Positions 38,811 to 45,916 of a DNA stretch of 64,000 nucleotides are shown in pieces. The notes under the pieces were generated by a model. It was not told the origin of the DNA, did not search any database, and saw only the letters and a list, made by a program, of their open reading frames with translations. Each line of letters starts with the position of its first letter. Position 1 is the stretch's first letter. Location of the stretch: assembly GCF_013911965.1 (NCBI RefSeq), contig NZ_JACESE010000018.1:1-64000 (forward strand). The letters run 5' to 3'. The translations under genes and the position numbers were made by a program. This stretch comes from Phenylobacterium sp. (lineage in GTDB: Bacteria > Pseudomonadota > Alphaproteobacteria > Caulobacterales > Caulobacteraceae).

Positions 38811-39251
38811 ATGCTCAAGATCATCAGCGGGGCTGCTGTGGCGCTGGCCATGTCGGCGGGCGGCGCGGCCGCCCAATACTATGCGCCGACTGCGCCGGGC
38901 CCCCACGGATGCGCGGAGCCGGCGCATTCGCCGCGGGCCGGCTGCTACTGCCATCAGGAGCAGGTGTTCTACACCCCGGCCCCGGGCGCGCCGTGGCACA
39001 TCAACCATCCGGGCGGCCCGGCCGTGCGCGTCTATTCGCAGCCGGTCTATGTGCCCTCGGGCCGGGTCGATATCCAGGGTCCGCCCATCTATGTGGAGGC
39101 GCCGCCGATCCGCGTGGCGCCGGCCCAGATCTATCTCCATGCGCCCGATGTGCGCGTGAAACCGTCCCAGGTGATCGTCGAACCGCCGGAGATCCACGCC
39201 GCTCCGTGCCCCGAAGGCCGGGTGTGCGGGCCGGTGGGCGCCAATCCGTAG
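38811..39251 (+). CDS. Secreted protein with nine tandem 7-residue repeats
   Basis: A 146-residue exported protein (signal peptide MLKIISGAAVALAMSAGGAAA, cleavage near residue 21). Residues 34-47 hold three cysteines (C34, C45, C47). Residues 70-132 divide without gaps into nine heptads, for example QPVYVPS, PPIYVEA, PPIRVAP, AQIYLHA and PDVRVKP, each with Val/Ile at positions 3 and 5. Two more cysteines (C133, C139) cap the repeats. The alternating pattern predicts a beta or polyproline-like solenoid. No family was recognised; a cell-surface or periplasmic structural role is inference. A terminator follows. Confidence 0.8.
   Translation: MLKIISGAAVALAMSAGGAAAQYYAPTAPGPHGCAEPAHSPRAGCYCHQEQVFYTPAPGAPWHINHPGGPAVRVYSQPVYVPSGRVDIQGPPIYVEAPPIRVAPAQIYLHAPDVRVKPSQVIVEPPEIHAAPCPEGRVCGPVGANP
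39018..39206 (+). repeat. In-gene heptad repeat array (9 x 21 bases)
   Basis: Codons 70-132 of the secreted protein form nine consecutive seven-residue units. Positions 3 and 5 of each unit are V/V, V/V, V/I, I/V, I/V, I/L, V/V, V/V and I/A. The repeat is clear in protein but diverged at DNA level, so it is old rather than a recent slippage array. Confidence 0.8.
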
Positions 39252-39279
39252 GATCGCCCGCGGGAGGTGAGCAGGGGAA

Positions 39280-39305
39280 GGGCCGGCGCGTGCGCCGGCC
39301 CTTTT
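39280..39305 (+). terminator. Rho-independent terminator after the heptad-repeat gene
   Basis: A perfect 10-bp stem GGGCCGGCGC / GCGCCGGCCC with a two-base loop is followed by TTTTCC. It also sits between two convergent genes and could act weakly on the other strand. Confidence 0.88.
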
Positions 39306-39336
39306 CCGTTGATCCGTTGGTCCCGTCGGCCGTGGG

Positions 39337-39852
39337 TCAGGGCGCCCGGGCGCAGAAGGCGCGGATGTCGCGCGCCAGGTCCAGGTCGCCGCCCTCCAGC
39401 GCCGTCCTGACCGCCTGGTCGCACTCGCCGTCGGCGGCCAGCTTGGTCACGCTGAGCCTCAGCGCTTCGCGCGCCTCGGCGGCCGCCTTGAGCGCATTGG
39501 CCTCGCGGCGGTCGCCCGGCGTGCAGAGGGAAAGCCAGGAGGCGTCGGCGCAGCGGCGGATCAGCTTGGCCTGGCGCACGGCCTCCGGATCGGCCGCCGG
39601 CGCGAGCGGCTCGTCCTGCGGCGGCGATGCGATGACGGGGGCGAGCGGCGGCTCTGTCGCCGGCGGTGCCGGCGCCGCGGCCAGGCTCGGCGCCGGGGCG
39701 GCGCGGTAGAAGGAATCGGGCACGCGGTAGCGGCAGACCCAGCCCTCGGCCTCCAGCTCGCATGACTGCAGGGTGGCCTGGCTGCCCTCAGGCGCCGGCG
39801 GGTCGCCCGCCTGGGCGAAAAGGGCGAGGGCGAAACCGAGGGCGGTGAACAC
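39337..39852 (-). CDS. Hypothetical secreted protein
   Basis: A 171-residue protein with a short signal peptide (MFTALGFALALFAQAG). A small domain with two cysteines (QSCELEAEGWVCRYRVPDSFY) is followed by a Pro/Ala-rich linker (residues about 52-88). A C-terminal helical domain contains RRCADASWLSLCTPGDRREAN and GECDQAVRTALEGGDLDLARDIRAFC, with four cysteines. Even cysteine numbers fit a periplasmic disulfide-bonded protein. No family was recognised. Confidence 0.65.
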   Translation of the reverse strand: MFTALGFALALFAQAGDPPAPEGSQATLQSCELEAEGWVCRYRVPDSFYRAAPAPSLAAAPAPPATEPPLAPVIASPPQDEPLAPAADPEAVRQAKLIRRCADASWLSLCTPGDRREANALKAAAEAREALRLSVTKLAADGECDQAVRTALEGGDLDLARDIRAFCARAP

Positions 39853-39959
39853 GGAAGCCGAACCTCATGACCGGGGGTGGTCCTGGGTCAGGATAACACG
39901 TTAACCGGACCGACCAAGCTTGGCCGGGGCCGTCGCAGGACAGCCCCGGCCCGCCGTCC

Positions 39960-41093
39960 TCAGGCCTTGCTCGGATTGACCAGGTACTTCTCGCCCGTCG
40001 CCTTGCGGGTGTAGGCGGCGATGGTGTCGAGGCTGAGCGCCTCGCGCAGCGAGATCTCGGCGGTGTAGTGGCTGGCGAAGGTGGTCTTCAGTTCGGCCAT
40101 CACGCGGTCGCGCAACCTCTGGGCGTCCTGGGCGCCGATCTTCTGCAGGAAGTAGGTCAGCAGCCAGCCGCCCACGCCCCAGGCCATGCCGAAGCTTCGG
40201 TCGAGCTCGGTGCGGCGCAGGTCGAGGCCGCCATAGATGTAGACCTGCTTGTGGGTGGCCGAGCCGTAGCGGCTGTAGACCTCCGCCTTGCGGTTCTGGG
40301 CGCTCTCCATAGCGCTCAGGATGCGGTTGGCGAGGTCCCCGCCGCCGATAGCGTCGAAGGCGAGCGTCGCGCCGGTCTCGGCGACGGCGTCGGTAAGGTC
40401 GGCCTGGAAGGTCTCCGACGTGCTGTCGAGCACGTATTTGGCGCCCAGGTCGTGCAGGATCTTGGCCTGCTCGGCGCTGCGCACGATGTTCACCAGCGGC
40501 ACGCCGTCCTTCAGGCAGAGCTTGTTCAGCATCTGACCGAGGTTGGAGGCCGCGGCGGTGTGGACCAGCGCGCTGTGGCCCTCGCGGCGCATGGTCTCCA
40601 CCATGCCCAGCGCCGTCAGCGGATTGACGAAGCAGGAGGCGCCGTCCGCCGCCGTCGCGCCTTCCGGCAGGACCATCACCTCGGCGGCCTTGATCAGGCG
40701 GTACTGGGCGTACATGGCGCCGCCGAGCATGGCGACGGTCTTGCCGACATAGGACTGCACGTCATCGCCGGCGGCGATCACGCGGCCCGCGCCCTCGTTC
40801 CCGACGGGCATGGACTGGTCGAGGCGCGGGCGCAGGGCCTCCAGCCGGCGGGCGTTCACCGCGCCGGTGACGACCGGCGCCTGCGCCGTGCCGCCGGCCT
40901 TGAGGCTGGCCGGATCCACCGGGCCGAGCAGAAGCCCAAGGTCGGAGGGATTGATCGGCGAGGCCTGCACCTCGACCAGCAGTTCGCCGGCGCCCGGCTT
41001 GGGCACGTCCACCGTCTCCAGGTTCAGGCGGAGTTCGCCCTGCGAGGTGATGGTGGAGCGCAGTTCGAGCCCCTGAGCGGGAATGTCGGTCAC
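39960..41093 (-). CDS. Zinc-independent MDR-family quinone/enoyl reductase
   Basis: A 377-residue medium-chain dehydrogenase/reductase. The N-terminal GroES-like domain has PINPSDLGLLLG and MPVGNEGAGRVIAAGDDV, and the Rossmann part has SALVHTAAASNLGQMLNKLC and LGAKYVLDSTSETF. The catalytic zinc cysteines and histidine of alcohol dehydrogenases are absent, so it belongs with quinone or enoyl-thioester reductases. The insertion GGAMYAQYRLIKAAEVMVLPEG is normal for the group. Substrate is unknown. Confidence 0.85.
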   Translation of the reverse strand: MTDIPAQGLELRSTITSQGELRLNLETVDVPKPGAGELLVEVQASPINPSDLGLLLGPVDPASLKAGGTAQAPVVTGAVNARRLEALRPRLDQSMPVGNEGAGRVIAAGDDVQSYVGKTVAMLGGAMYAQYRLIKAAEVMVLPEGATAADGASCFVNPLTALGMVETMRREGHSALVHTAAASNLGQMLNKLCLKDGVPLVNIVRSAEQAKILHDLGAKYVLDSTSETFQADLTDAVAETGATLAFDAIGGGDLANRILSAMESAQNRKAEVYSRYGSATHKQVYIYGGLDLRRTELDRSFGMAWGVGGWLLTYFLQKIGAQDAQRLRDRVMAELKTTFASHYTAEISLREALSLDTIAAYTRKATGEKYLVNPSKA

Positions 41094-41159
41094 GGAAGCC
41101 TCCCTTGATGTTTGCGGCCCCTCACATGGCCGCCCTCCGGCGGTCGAACAAGGGTTGAC

Positions 41160-41636
41160 TTACGTCGTAAGCGGCAGCGTCCACCAGGTGGAGGCGATCG
41201 TCAGTCCGCCCGATTCGAGCAGGGCGCTCTTCTCAAGGTCGCGAAGGGCGGAGACGACCACGATCTGCGCCCAACCCCGCTGCCGGCCGACGGCTTCGAT
41301 CCGCGACAGGAGCGCCTGTCCCGCGCTCGCCCAATGCTCCGGAGCGGCGACCGCGAAGTCATCAACCGTGTAGGTCGGGCCGGGCACGTCGTACACTGGC
41401 GGCGCCGGCGTCGGCGTCGCGATGAGAAACCCAAGCAACGCGCCATCCTGATCCGCGGCCAGGGCGACGGTTTCGGGCTTGCCCATGACGAAGGGCAGAA
41501 AGGCCTTCGACATCTCCGCCGAGTCCGCCGCCTTCTTCCAGAAGACCGGCTGATAGTGCTGGTAGGCCGCGCGGCGGCGCTCCAGCAGGTCCACCATAGC
41601 TGGCACGTCCGCCAGCGTCGCTTCTCGAACCGTCAT
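41160..41636 (-). CDS. GNAT family N-acetyltransferase
   Basis: A 158-residue acetyltransferase-fold protein. It starts MTVREATLADVPAMVDLLERRR, the usual beta1-alpha1 of GNAT. The acetyl-CoA loop is weak (HWASAGQALLSRIEAVGRQRGW in place of a clear QxxGxG/A), while AQIVVVSALRDLEKSALLESGGLTI matches the C-terminal strands. Substrate is unknown, and the poor pyrophosphate loop lowers confidence in activity. Confidence 0.75.
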   Translation of the reverse strand: MTVREATLADVPAMVDLLERRRAAYQHYQPVFWKKAADSAEMSKAFLPFVMGKPETVALAADQDGALLGFLIATPTPAPPVYDVPGPTYTVDDFAVAAPEHWASAGQALLSRIEAVGRQRGWAQIVVVSALRDLEKSALLESGGLTIASTWWTLPLTT

Positions 41637-41725
41637 GGCCGCTCCTAACGTGCGGAGGAGCCTCGCATGCGCCGGGCGGCGGCGGAACCCGGATCGGAGC
41701 CGCCGTTCCTGCTATGATCGCTCCC

Positions 41726-42295
41726 ATGAGCGGACTAGGCTTCGTCATCTTCGAAACCGCGCTTGGCGCGTGCGCCCTGGCCTGGAGCGCGAACGGCGTG
41801 TGCGGCGTGCGCTTCCCGCATCCGGACCGCGGGGCCGTGGAGGCGGAGGCCAGGCGGGCCTGGCCGCAGGCGCGCCTGCTCGAGCCGCCGTCCGAGGTCG
41901 CCGCCATCGTCGCCGACTTGAGGGCCCTGACGGCAGGCGAGCCCCGGGATTTCGGCGATGTCGCGATCGACTTGAGCGGCGTGCCGGATTTCCAGCGTCG
42001 GGTCTATGACCTCGCCCGCGCGATTCCCTGCGGCCAGACCCTTACCTATGGCGACGTCGCCGCCCGTATCGGCGCGCCGGGCGCGGCCCGGGCGGTGGGA
42101 GAGGCGCTGGGGCGCAATCCCGTCCCCATCCTCGTCCCCTGTCACCGTGTGCTCGCCGCCGGCGGAAGGCGAGGCGGCTTTTCCGCCCCCGGCGGGGTGG
42201 CGGCCAAGATGCGGCTGCTTCAGATCGAGGGCGCGCTGGCGCTCGAGCGGCTGCCGCTCTTCGCGCCTCAGGCCTCTTCGGCGTCGCGGAAATAG
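41726..42295 (+). CDS. ogt: Methylated-DNA--protein-cysteine methyltransferase
   Basis: A 189-residue suicide repair protein that removes O6-alkyl groups from guanine. The active-site motif PCHRV is in VPILVPCHRVLAAGG near residue 138, preceded by the helix-turn-helix TYGDVAARIGAPGAARAVGEALGRNP. I prefer ATG 41726 to the in-frame ATG at 41714, but either is possible. The 3' end overlaps the convergent DUF3297 gene by 28 bases. Confidence 0.94.
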   Translation: MSGLGFVIFETALGACALAWSANGVCGVRFPHPDRGAVEAEARRAWPQARLLEPPSEVAAIVADLRALTAGEPRDFGDVAIDLSGVPDFQRRVYDLARAIPCGQTLTYGDVAARIGAPGAARAVGEALGRNPVPILVPCHRVLAAGGRRGGFSAPGGVAAKMRLLQIEGALALERLPLFAPQASSASRK

Positions 42296-42519
42296 GGCTC
42301 GACGGGGCCCTGCATCTTCAGGGTCACGGGGTTGCCCTTGCGGTCCACGGTCTTGCCGACGGCCACGCGGACCCAGCCTTCGCTGACGCAGTACTCGTCC
42401 ACATTGTTCTTCTCGACGCCCTTGAAGCGCACGCCCACCCCGCGGGCCAGGACGGCCTCGTCGTAATAGGGGCTGCTGGGGTCGGTGGAGAGGCGGTCGG
42501 GCGGCGTTTGCGCGGTCAT
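42268..42519 (-). CDS. DUF3297 family protein
   Basis: An 83-residue protein that matches DUF3297 along its whole length: PPDRLSTDPSSPYYDEAVLARGVGVRFKG, then KNNVDEYCVSEGWVRVAVGKTVDRKGNP and a C-terminal GPVEPYFRD. It is a small soluble protein of unknown function, widespread in alphaproteobacteria. The ATG at 42519 starts exactly at the conserved N-terminus, so the longer upstream frame is rejected. Confidence 0.92.
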   Translation of the reverse strand: MTAQTPPDRLSTDPSSPYYDEAVLARGVGVRFKGVEKNNVDEYCVSEGWVRVAVGKTVDRKGNPVTLKMQGPVEPYFRDAEEA

Positions 42520-43049
42520 GAAGTCGGCTCCCAGTGGATCGGCGGTTGATAATGGCAACGGGGCGAACGGCCAACCGCCGGGCTTCGGCCGCCCGGCTGC
42601 CGTCGCCACCTCACGTTGCCGCACCGGGGGCTGTCCATACCTGCGGCTGCGCGAAACGGTTGCGCGAACAACTTGTCGCAGGGGTGCGACAATCTGCCGT
42701 CGAGATAGATGAGCGACAGTTCTCACGGGCGCGTGAGCGGGGTAATTGTCGGCGCCGTAAATCGGGCACAATTGCGCCTGTTCTGTTGCGACTGTGCAAC
42801 GATCCATATTTGTCGCCCATCGAGCGCCACGATTTCGGCCGCTGGTCACAGGTGTGTGGCGAAAAGGCTCAGGCTTGTGCTCAATTATATGGGAAATATA
42901 CATATCTAATACATGTAAGGCGTGCTCTTAGATTTCCCTGTACTTCCACCTTCAGGCCCAGCCTCCGGTTCGCTTAAGCTTTTGTTCGGAGTCGAAGAAG
43001 AGGTTCCCCGGCGTTCAGCCCGCAAAATGGCGGGCGAGGGGATGACCGA
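42520..43049. other. 530-base AT-richer intergenic region before the YfiR-like gene
   Basis: No gene is supported. The stretch 42770-42935 is markedly richer in A/T than the surrounding genome (for example ATTATATGGGAAATATACAT). It must hold the DUF3297 promoter (minus strand) and the promoter and leader of the YfiR-TonB receptor operon. Several short palindromic words occur (GTCGCAGGGGTGCGAC at 42677-42692, TGCGAC repeats) but no known riboswitch fold was recognised. Confidence 0.5.
42875..42902 (+). promoter_or_regulatory. Candidate promoter for the YfiR-like / TonB receptor operon
   Basis: TTGTGC at 42875-42880 and TATACA at 42897-42902 are 16 bases apart inside the AT-rich patch and could form a sigma-70-like promoter. 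The matches are imperfect and the predicted leader would be about 140 bases, so this is only a candidate. Confidence 0.3.
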
Positions 43050-43580
43050 ATGTTCGAACGCAAGACGACGCGACTGGCCGCCATGGCGGCTGTTGCGGCC
43101 ATGGCGACGCCCATGGCGGCCCACGCCGACGGGGCGAAGAATCTGCAGGTGGCCGGCCGCGCGCTGACCTTCCTGGAAAACGGCCCGACGGGCGCCACCA
43201 AGATGGGGGTCGTGTTCGATCCTTCCAACGCCGGTTCTGTGGCCGAGAAGAACGCGGTGATGGCCGCCCTCGGCGCGGGCTACAACGCCGGCTCCGTGAC
43301 CCTCACCGGCACGGCCGTGGAAGCCTCCGCGGTCGCCGGCGTGAGCGGCGTGAAGGTGCTCTACGTGACCAAGGGCGTGAACTACGCCTCGGTGGGCGCC
43401 GCGGCCAAGGCCAAGAAGATCATCACCATCGGCTCCGACGCCGCCTGCGCCAACTCCGGCGCCTGCGTCATGGCCGTCGAGACCGAGCCCAAGGTCGAAA
43501 TCATCGTCAATCGTGCGACGGCCGCGGCCGTAGGCGCCGCCTTCAAGGCCGCCTTCCGCATGATGATCAAAGAAGTCTGA
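43050..43580 (+). CDS. YfiR-like (DUF4154-like) periplasmic protein
   Basis: A 176-residue exported protein (signal peptide ending AAHAD near residue 27). The order of elements follows YfiR: KMGVVFDPSNAGSVAEKNAV, then VKVLYVTKGVNYA, KKIITIGSDAACANSGACVMAV with Cys133 and Cys139, and VEIIVNRATAAAVGAAFKAAFRMMI. The C-x5-C pair is placed where YfiR has its disulfide. YfiR proteins are periplasmic regulators of inner-membrane signalling partners. The TonB-dependent receptor starts 28 bases later, so they are one operon. Family assignment is by pattern, not search. Confidence 0.6.
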   Translation: MFERKTTRLAAMAAVAAMATPMAAHADGAKNLQVAGRALTFLENGPTGATKMGVVFDPSNAGSVAEKNAVMAALGAGYNAGSVTLTGTAVEASAVAGVSGVKVLYVTKGVNYASVGAAAKAKKIITIGSDAACANSGACVMAVETEPKVEIIVNRATAAAVGAAFKAAFRMMIKEV

Positions 43581-43608
43581 TCCGGCCGCGCGCCAGGAGC
43601 ACAATCCA

Positions 43609-45618
43609 ATGAACAAGCAAATCCTTCTCGCAGGCGCCGCCGCCTGCGCCGCGCTCGCCCTCGCCCTGCCGGCCAGCGCCCAGTCCATCGACTACGGCTC
43701 GCTCGAGACTCTGTTCAACGAGCCGGTGACCACGAGCGCGACCGGCTCGCCCCAGCGCGCCAGCCAGGCGCCGGTGGACATGGACATCATCTCGGCCGAG
43801 GACATCGCCCGGTCGGGCGCTACCGACCTGCCGACCATCCTGTCGCGCGTCGCCGGCGTCGATATCCAAGCCTGGTCCGTCGGTCACGCCGATGTCGGCG
43901 TCCGCGGCTATGACCAAGCCCGGTCGGCGCGCCTGCTGGTTCTCATCAACGGCCGCCAGACCTATCTCGACCACTATGGCTACACGGCCTGGTCGACCCT
44001 GCCCGTGCGCCTGGAGGAGATCCGTCAGATCGAGGTGGTGAAGGGCCCGAACTCCGCCCTGTTCGGCTTCAACGCCGTGGCCGGCGTGGTCAACATCATC
44101 ACCTACAATCCGAAGTTCGACGACGGCGGCTTCGCCTCCGTCAGCGGCGGCACGGGCGGCTTCGGCGAGATCTCGCTGGGCCAGACCCTGAAGCTCGGCG
44201 AGCGCTTCTCCGCCCGCCTCTCCCTGGGCGCCTCCGAAGAGGACGAGTGGGACAACACCACCGGTTCGGCCGACCGCCTGTTCCTCGACGCCGAGCGCCT
44301 GACGGCCAACGTCGACACGGTGACCCAGCTGGCCGACAATCTCGAACTGCGCGTCGAGGGCGGCTATTCGCACACCAAGCAGACGGACATCATCTCCACC
44401 TACGCCTACGTCCCGGCCAAGTACCTGACGCAGTCGATCAAGGGCACGCTCGCCTGGGATTCGAAGTTCGGCCTGGTGCAGGCTTCGGCCTATCAGAACG
44501 ACCTCACGGTCAAGACCGAGATCAGCGGCGTCCCGACCATCTATGAGAACACCATCTCGGTGTTCAGCCTGCAGGACCTGTTCAAGGTCGGCGCCAAGCA
44601 CACCTTCCGCGTCGGCGCCGAGTACCGCAAGAACGAGATGCCGACGGCTCCGGTGCGCGGCGGCGTGGTCAGCTATGACGTGGCCTCGGTCTCCGGCATG
44701 TGGAACTGGCAGGTCACCGACGCCCTGGCGCTCACCGCCGCCGTCCGCCGCGACGAACTGGATCTGAAGCGCGAAGGCAACTTCCCGCCCGGCATCCCGC
44801 CCTACGGCAACGCCTTCTGGGATCGTAGCCTCAACGAGACCACCTACAACCTCGGCGCGGTCTGGAGCGTGACCTCGGCCGACACCCTGCGGGCGACCTA
44901 TGCTCGCGGCGTGCAGCTGCCGACCCTGGTCGACCTCGGCGGCCTGCAGCTCGTCTTCAACACCCCGACCTTCCGCGGCGTGTTCGGCGGCAACCCGACC
45001 CTCCAGCCGACGGTCGTCACCAACTTCGGCGCCGGCTACGAGCGCGACCTGCCGCAGATCGGCGGCAAGGCCGGCGTGCGGCTGTTCGTGCAGAAGAGCG
45101 AAGACATCAAGGGTCAGCCGAACTCGGCCCAGGTCGACGTTCCCGCCACCGGCGCGACGCTGCCGGTCTTCACCTACCTGAACATCGGCGAGTCCGAGAT
45201 GAAGGGCGTGGAGCTGACCGCCGAAGGCGCCTACGACAACGGCGTCCGCTGGAACGCGAACTACGCCTACACCGACGTGGAAGACTCCATCGACGCCGGA
45301 TACAACGCCGCCGTCCGCTATGCGGCCTTCGCCGCGACCACGCCGAAGCACCGCGCCAACCTCAACCTCGGCTGGTCCAACCAGGCCTGGTCGGTGGACG
45401 GTTTCGCCCGCTACGAGAGCGAGAAGGACCTCTACTACAGCGGGGCCCTGCGGCCGGTGGACGCCTATGTGACCGTGGCCGGTCGCGTCGCGCGCACCTT
45501 CGGCGAAGGCCTGACCCTCGCGCTCAGCGGCCAGAACCTGCTCGAGGACGGTCAACGTCAGACGAGCGGCCTCGAAGCCGAGCGCCGCGTGCTGCTCTCG
45601 ATCAGCACCGACTGGTGA
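43609..45618 (+). CDS. TonB-dependent outer-membrane receptor (669 residues)
   Basis: A BtuB/cirA-sized receptor. The signal peptide ends near ASAQ (residue 24). The plug contains QAPVDMDIISAEDIARSGA, DVGVRGYDQARSARLLVLING and IEVVKGPNSALFGFNAVAGVVNIIT. The barrel ends VLLSISTDW with a terminal aromatic residue. It follows the YfiR-like gene by 28 bases. The start of the mature protein (IDYGSLETLFNEPVTTSATGSPQ) resembles the form in which a short segment precedes the plug, but no long STN signalling domain is present. The ligand is unknown. A strong hairpin follows 38 bases after the stop. Confidence 0.93.
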   Translation: MNKQILLAGAAACAALALALPASAQSIDYGSLETLFNEPVTTSATGSPQRASQAPVDMDIISAEDIARSGATDLPTILSRVAGVDIQAWSVGHADVGVRGYDQARSARLLVLINGRQTYLDHYGYTAWSTLPVRLEEIRQIEVVKGPNSALFGFNAVAGVVNIITYNPKFDDGGFASVSGGTGGFGEISLGQTLKLGERFSARLSLGASEEDEWDNTTGSADRLFLDAERLTANVDTVTQLADNLELRVEGGYSHTKQTDIISTYAYVPAKYLTQSIKGTLAWDSKFGLVQASAYQNDLTVKTEISGVPTIYENTISVFSLQDLFKVGAKHTFRVGAEYRKNEMPTAPVRGGVVSYDVASVSGMWNWQVTDALALTAAVRRDELDLKREGNFPPGIPPYGNAFWDRSLNETTYNLGAVWSVTSADTLRATYARGVQLPTLVDLGGLQLVFNTPTFRGVFGGNPTLQPTVVTNFGAGYERDLPQIGGKAGVRLFVQKSEDIKGQPNSAQVDVPATGATLPVFTYLNIGESEMKGVELTAEGAYDNGVRWNANYAYTDVEDSIDAGYNAAVRYAAFAATTPKHRANLNLGWSNQAWSVDGFARYESEKDLYYSGALRPVDAYVTVAGRVARTFGEGLTLALSGQNLLEDGQRQTSGLEAERRVLLSISTDW

Positions 45619-45655
45619 TCGCGGCGGCGCAGGTCCCCACTCTGCGCCGTCCGCA

Positions 45656-45681
45656 GGGACCGCCTCTTCGGAGGCGGTCCC
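45656..45681 (+). terminator. Strong hairpin after the second TonB-dependent receptor
   Basis: An 11-bp perfect stem GGGACCGCCTC / GAGGCGGTCCC with a stable TTCG loop lies 38 bases past the stop. The downstream tract (GCGCCTTCTCT) is only moderately T-rich, so it may terminate or protect the 3' end of the message. Confidence 0.7.
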
Positions 45682-45771
45682 GCGCCTTCTCTGAATTCGT
45701 GCAGATTGCGCCACGCCATCCCAGAATTGCGGCCGGCGAACATTGCCCGCCTCAGGCGTAGTCGGACAAAT

Positions 45772-45796
45772 AAACCCGCAGCCCCGACGGGTTTTT
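45772..45796 (+). terminator. Rho-independent terminator upstream of the chemoreceptor
   Basis: A 7-bp stem AAACCCG / CGGGTTT with a nine-base loop runs into TTTATTG. It lies 121 bases before the chemoreceptor start and after the receptor hairpin. It is either a second terminator of the receptor operon or a leader attenuator of the chemoreceptor gene. Confidence 0.65.
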
Positions 45797-45916
45797 ATTG
45801 TGCGAGAACTTGAGGATTAAGGGTTCATTTCCCTTCCTCTCAGCATCCATAGGGGATCGGCCATTGCGCGGCCTGGGCCAGGAGCGCCCACCGCCCGGCC
45901 AGCTTCGGAGTCCGAC

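Larger units (their letters stand above)
45619..45916. other. Intergenic region between TonB receptor and chemoreceptor
   Basis: These 298 bases hold two hairpins (45656-45681 and 45772-45796) and no gene. After the second hairpin, a GAGG...CCTC arm pair with an inner AGGG/CCCT pair near 45811-45840 could fold in the chemoreceptor leader. No riboswitch consensus (GEMM, cobalamin) was recognised. Confidence 0.5.

Noticed and set aside
42709-42909. A small cysteine-containing protein in the AT-rich spacer
   Set aside because: There is no ribosome site, codon use is atypical, and overlapping frames on both strands are equally open.
42520-43049. A cobalamin or other metabolite riboswitch before the TonB receptor operon
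   Set aside because: No B12-box-like or other known core was recognised; the region is simply AT-richer.
45619-45916. A cyclic-di-GMP (GEMM) riboswitch before the chemoreceptor
   Set aside because: The hairpins present are better explained as terminators, and the GEMM tetraloop/receptor core is absent.
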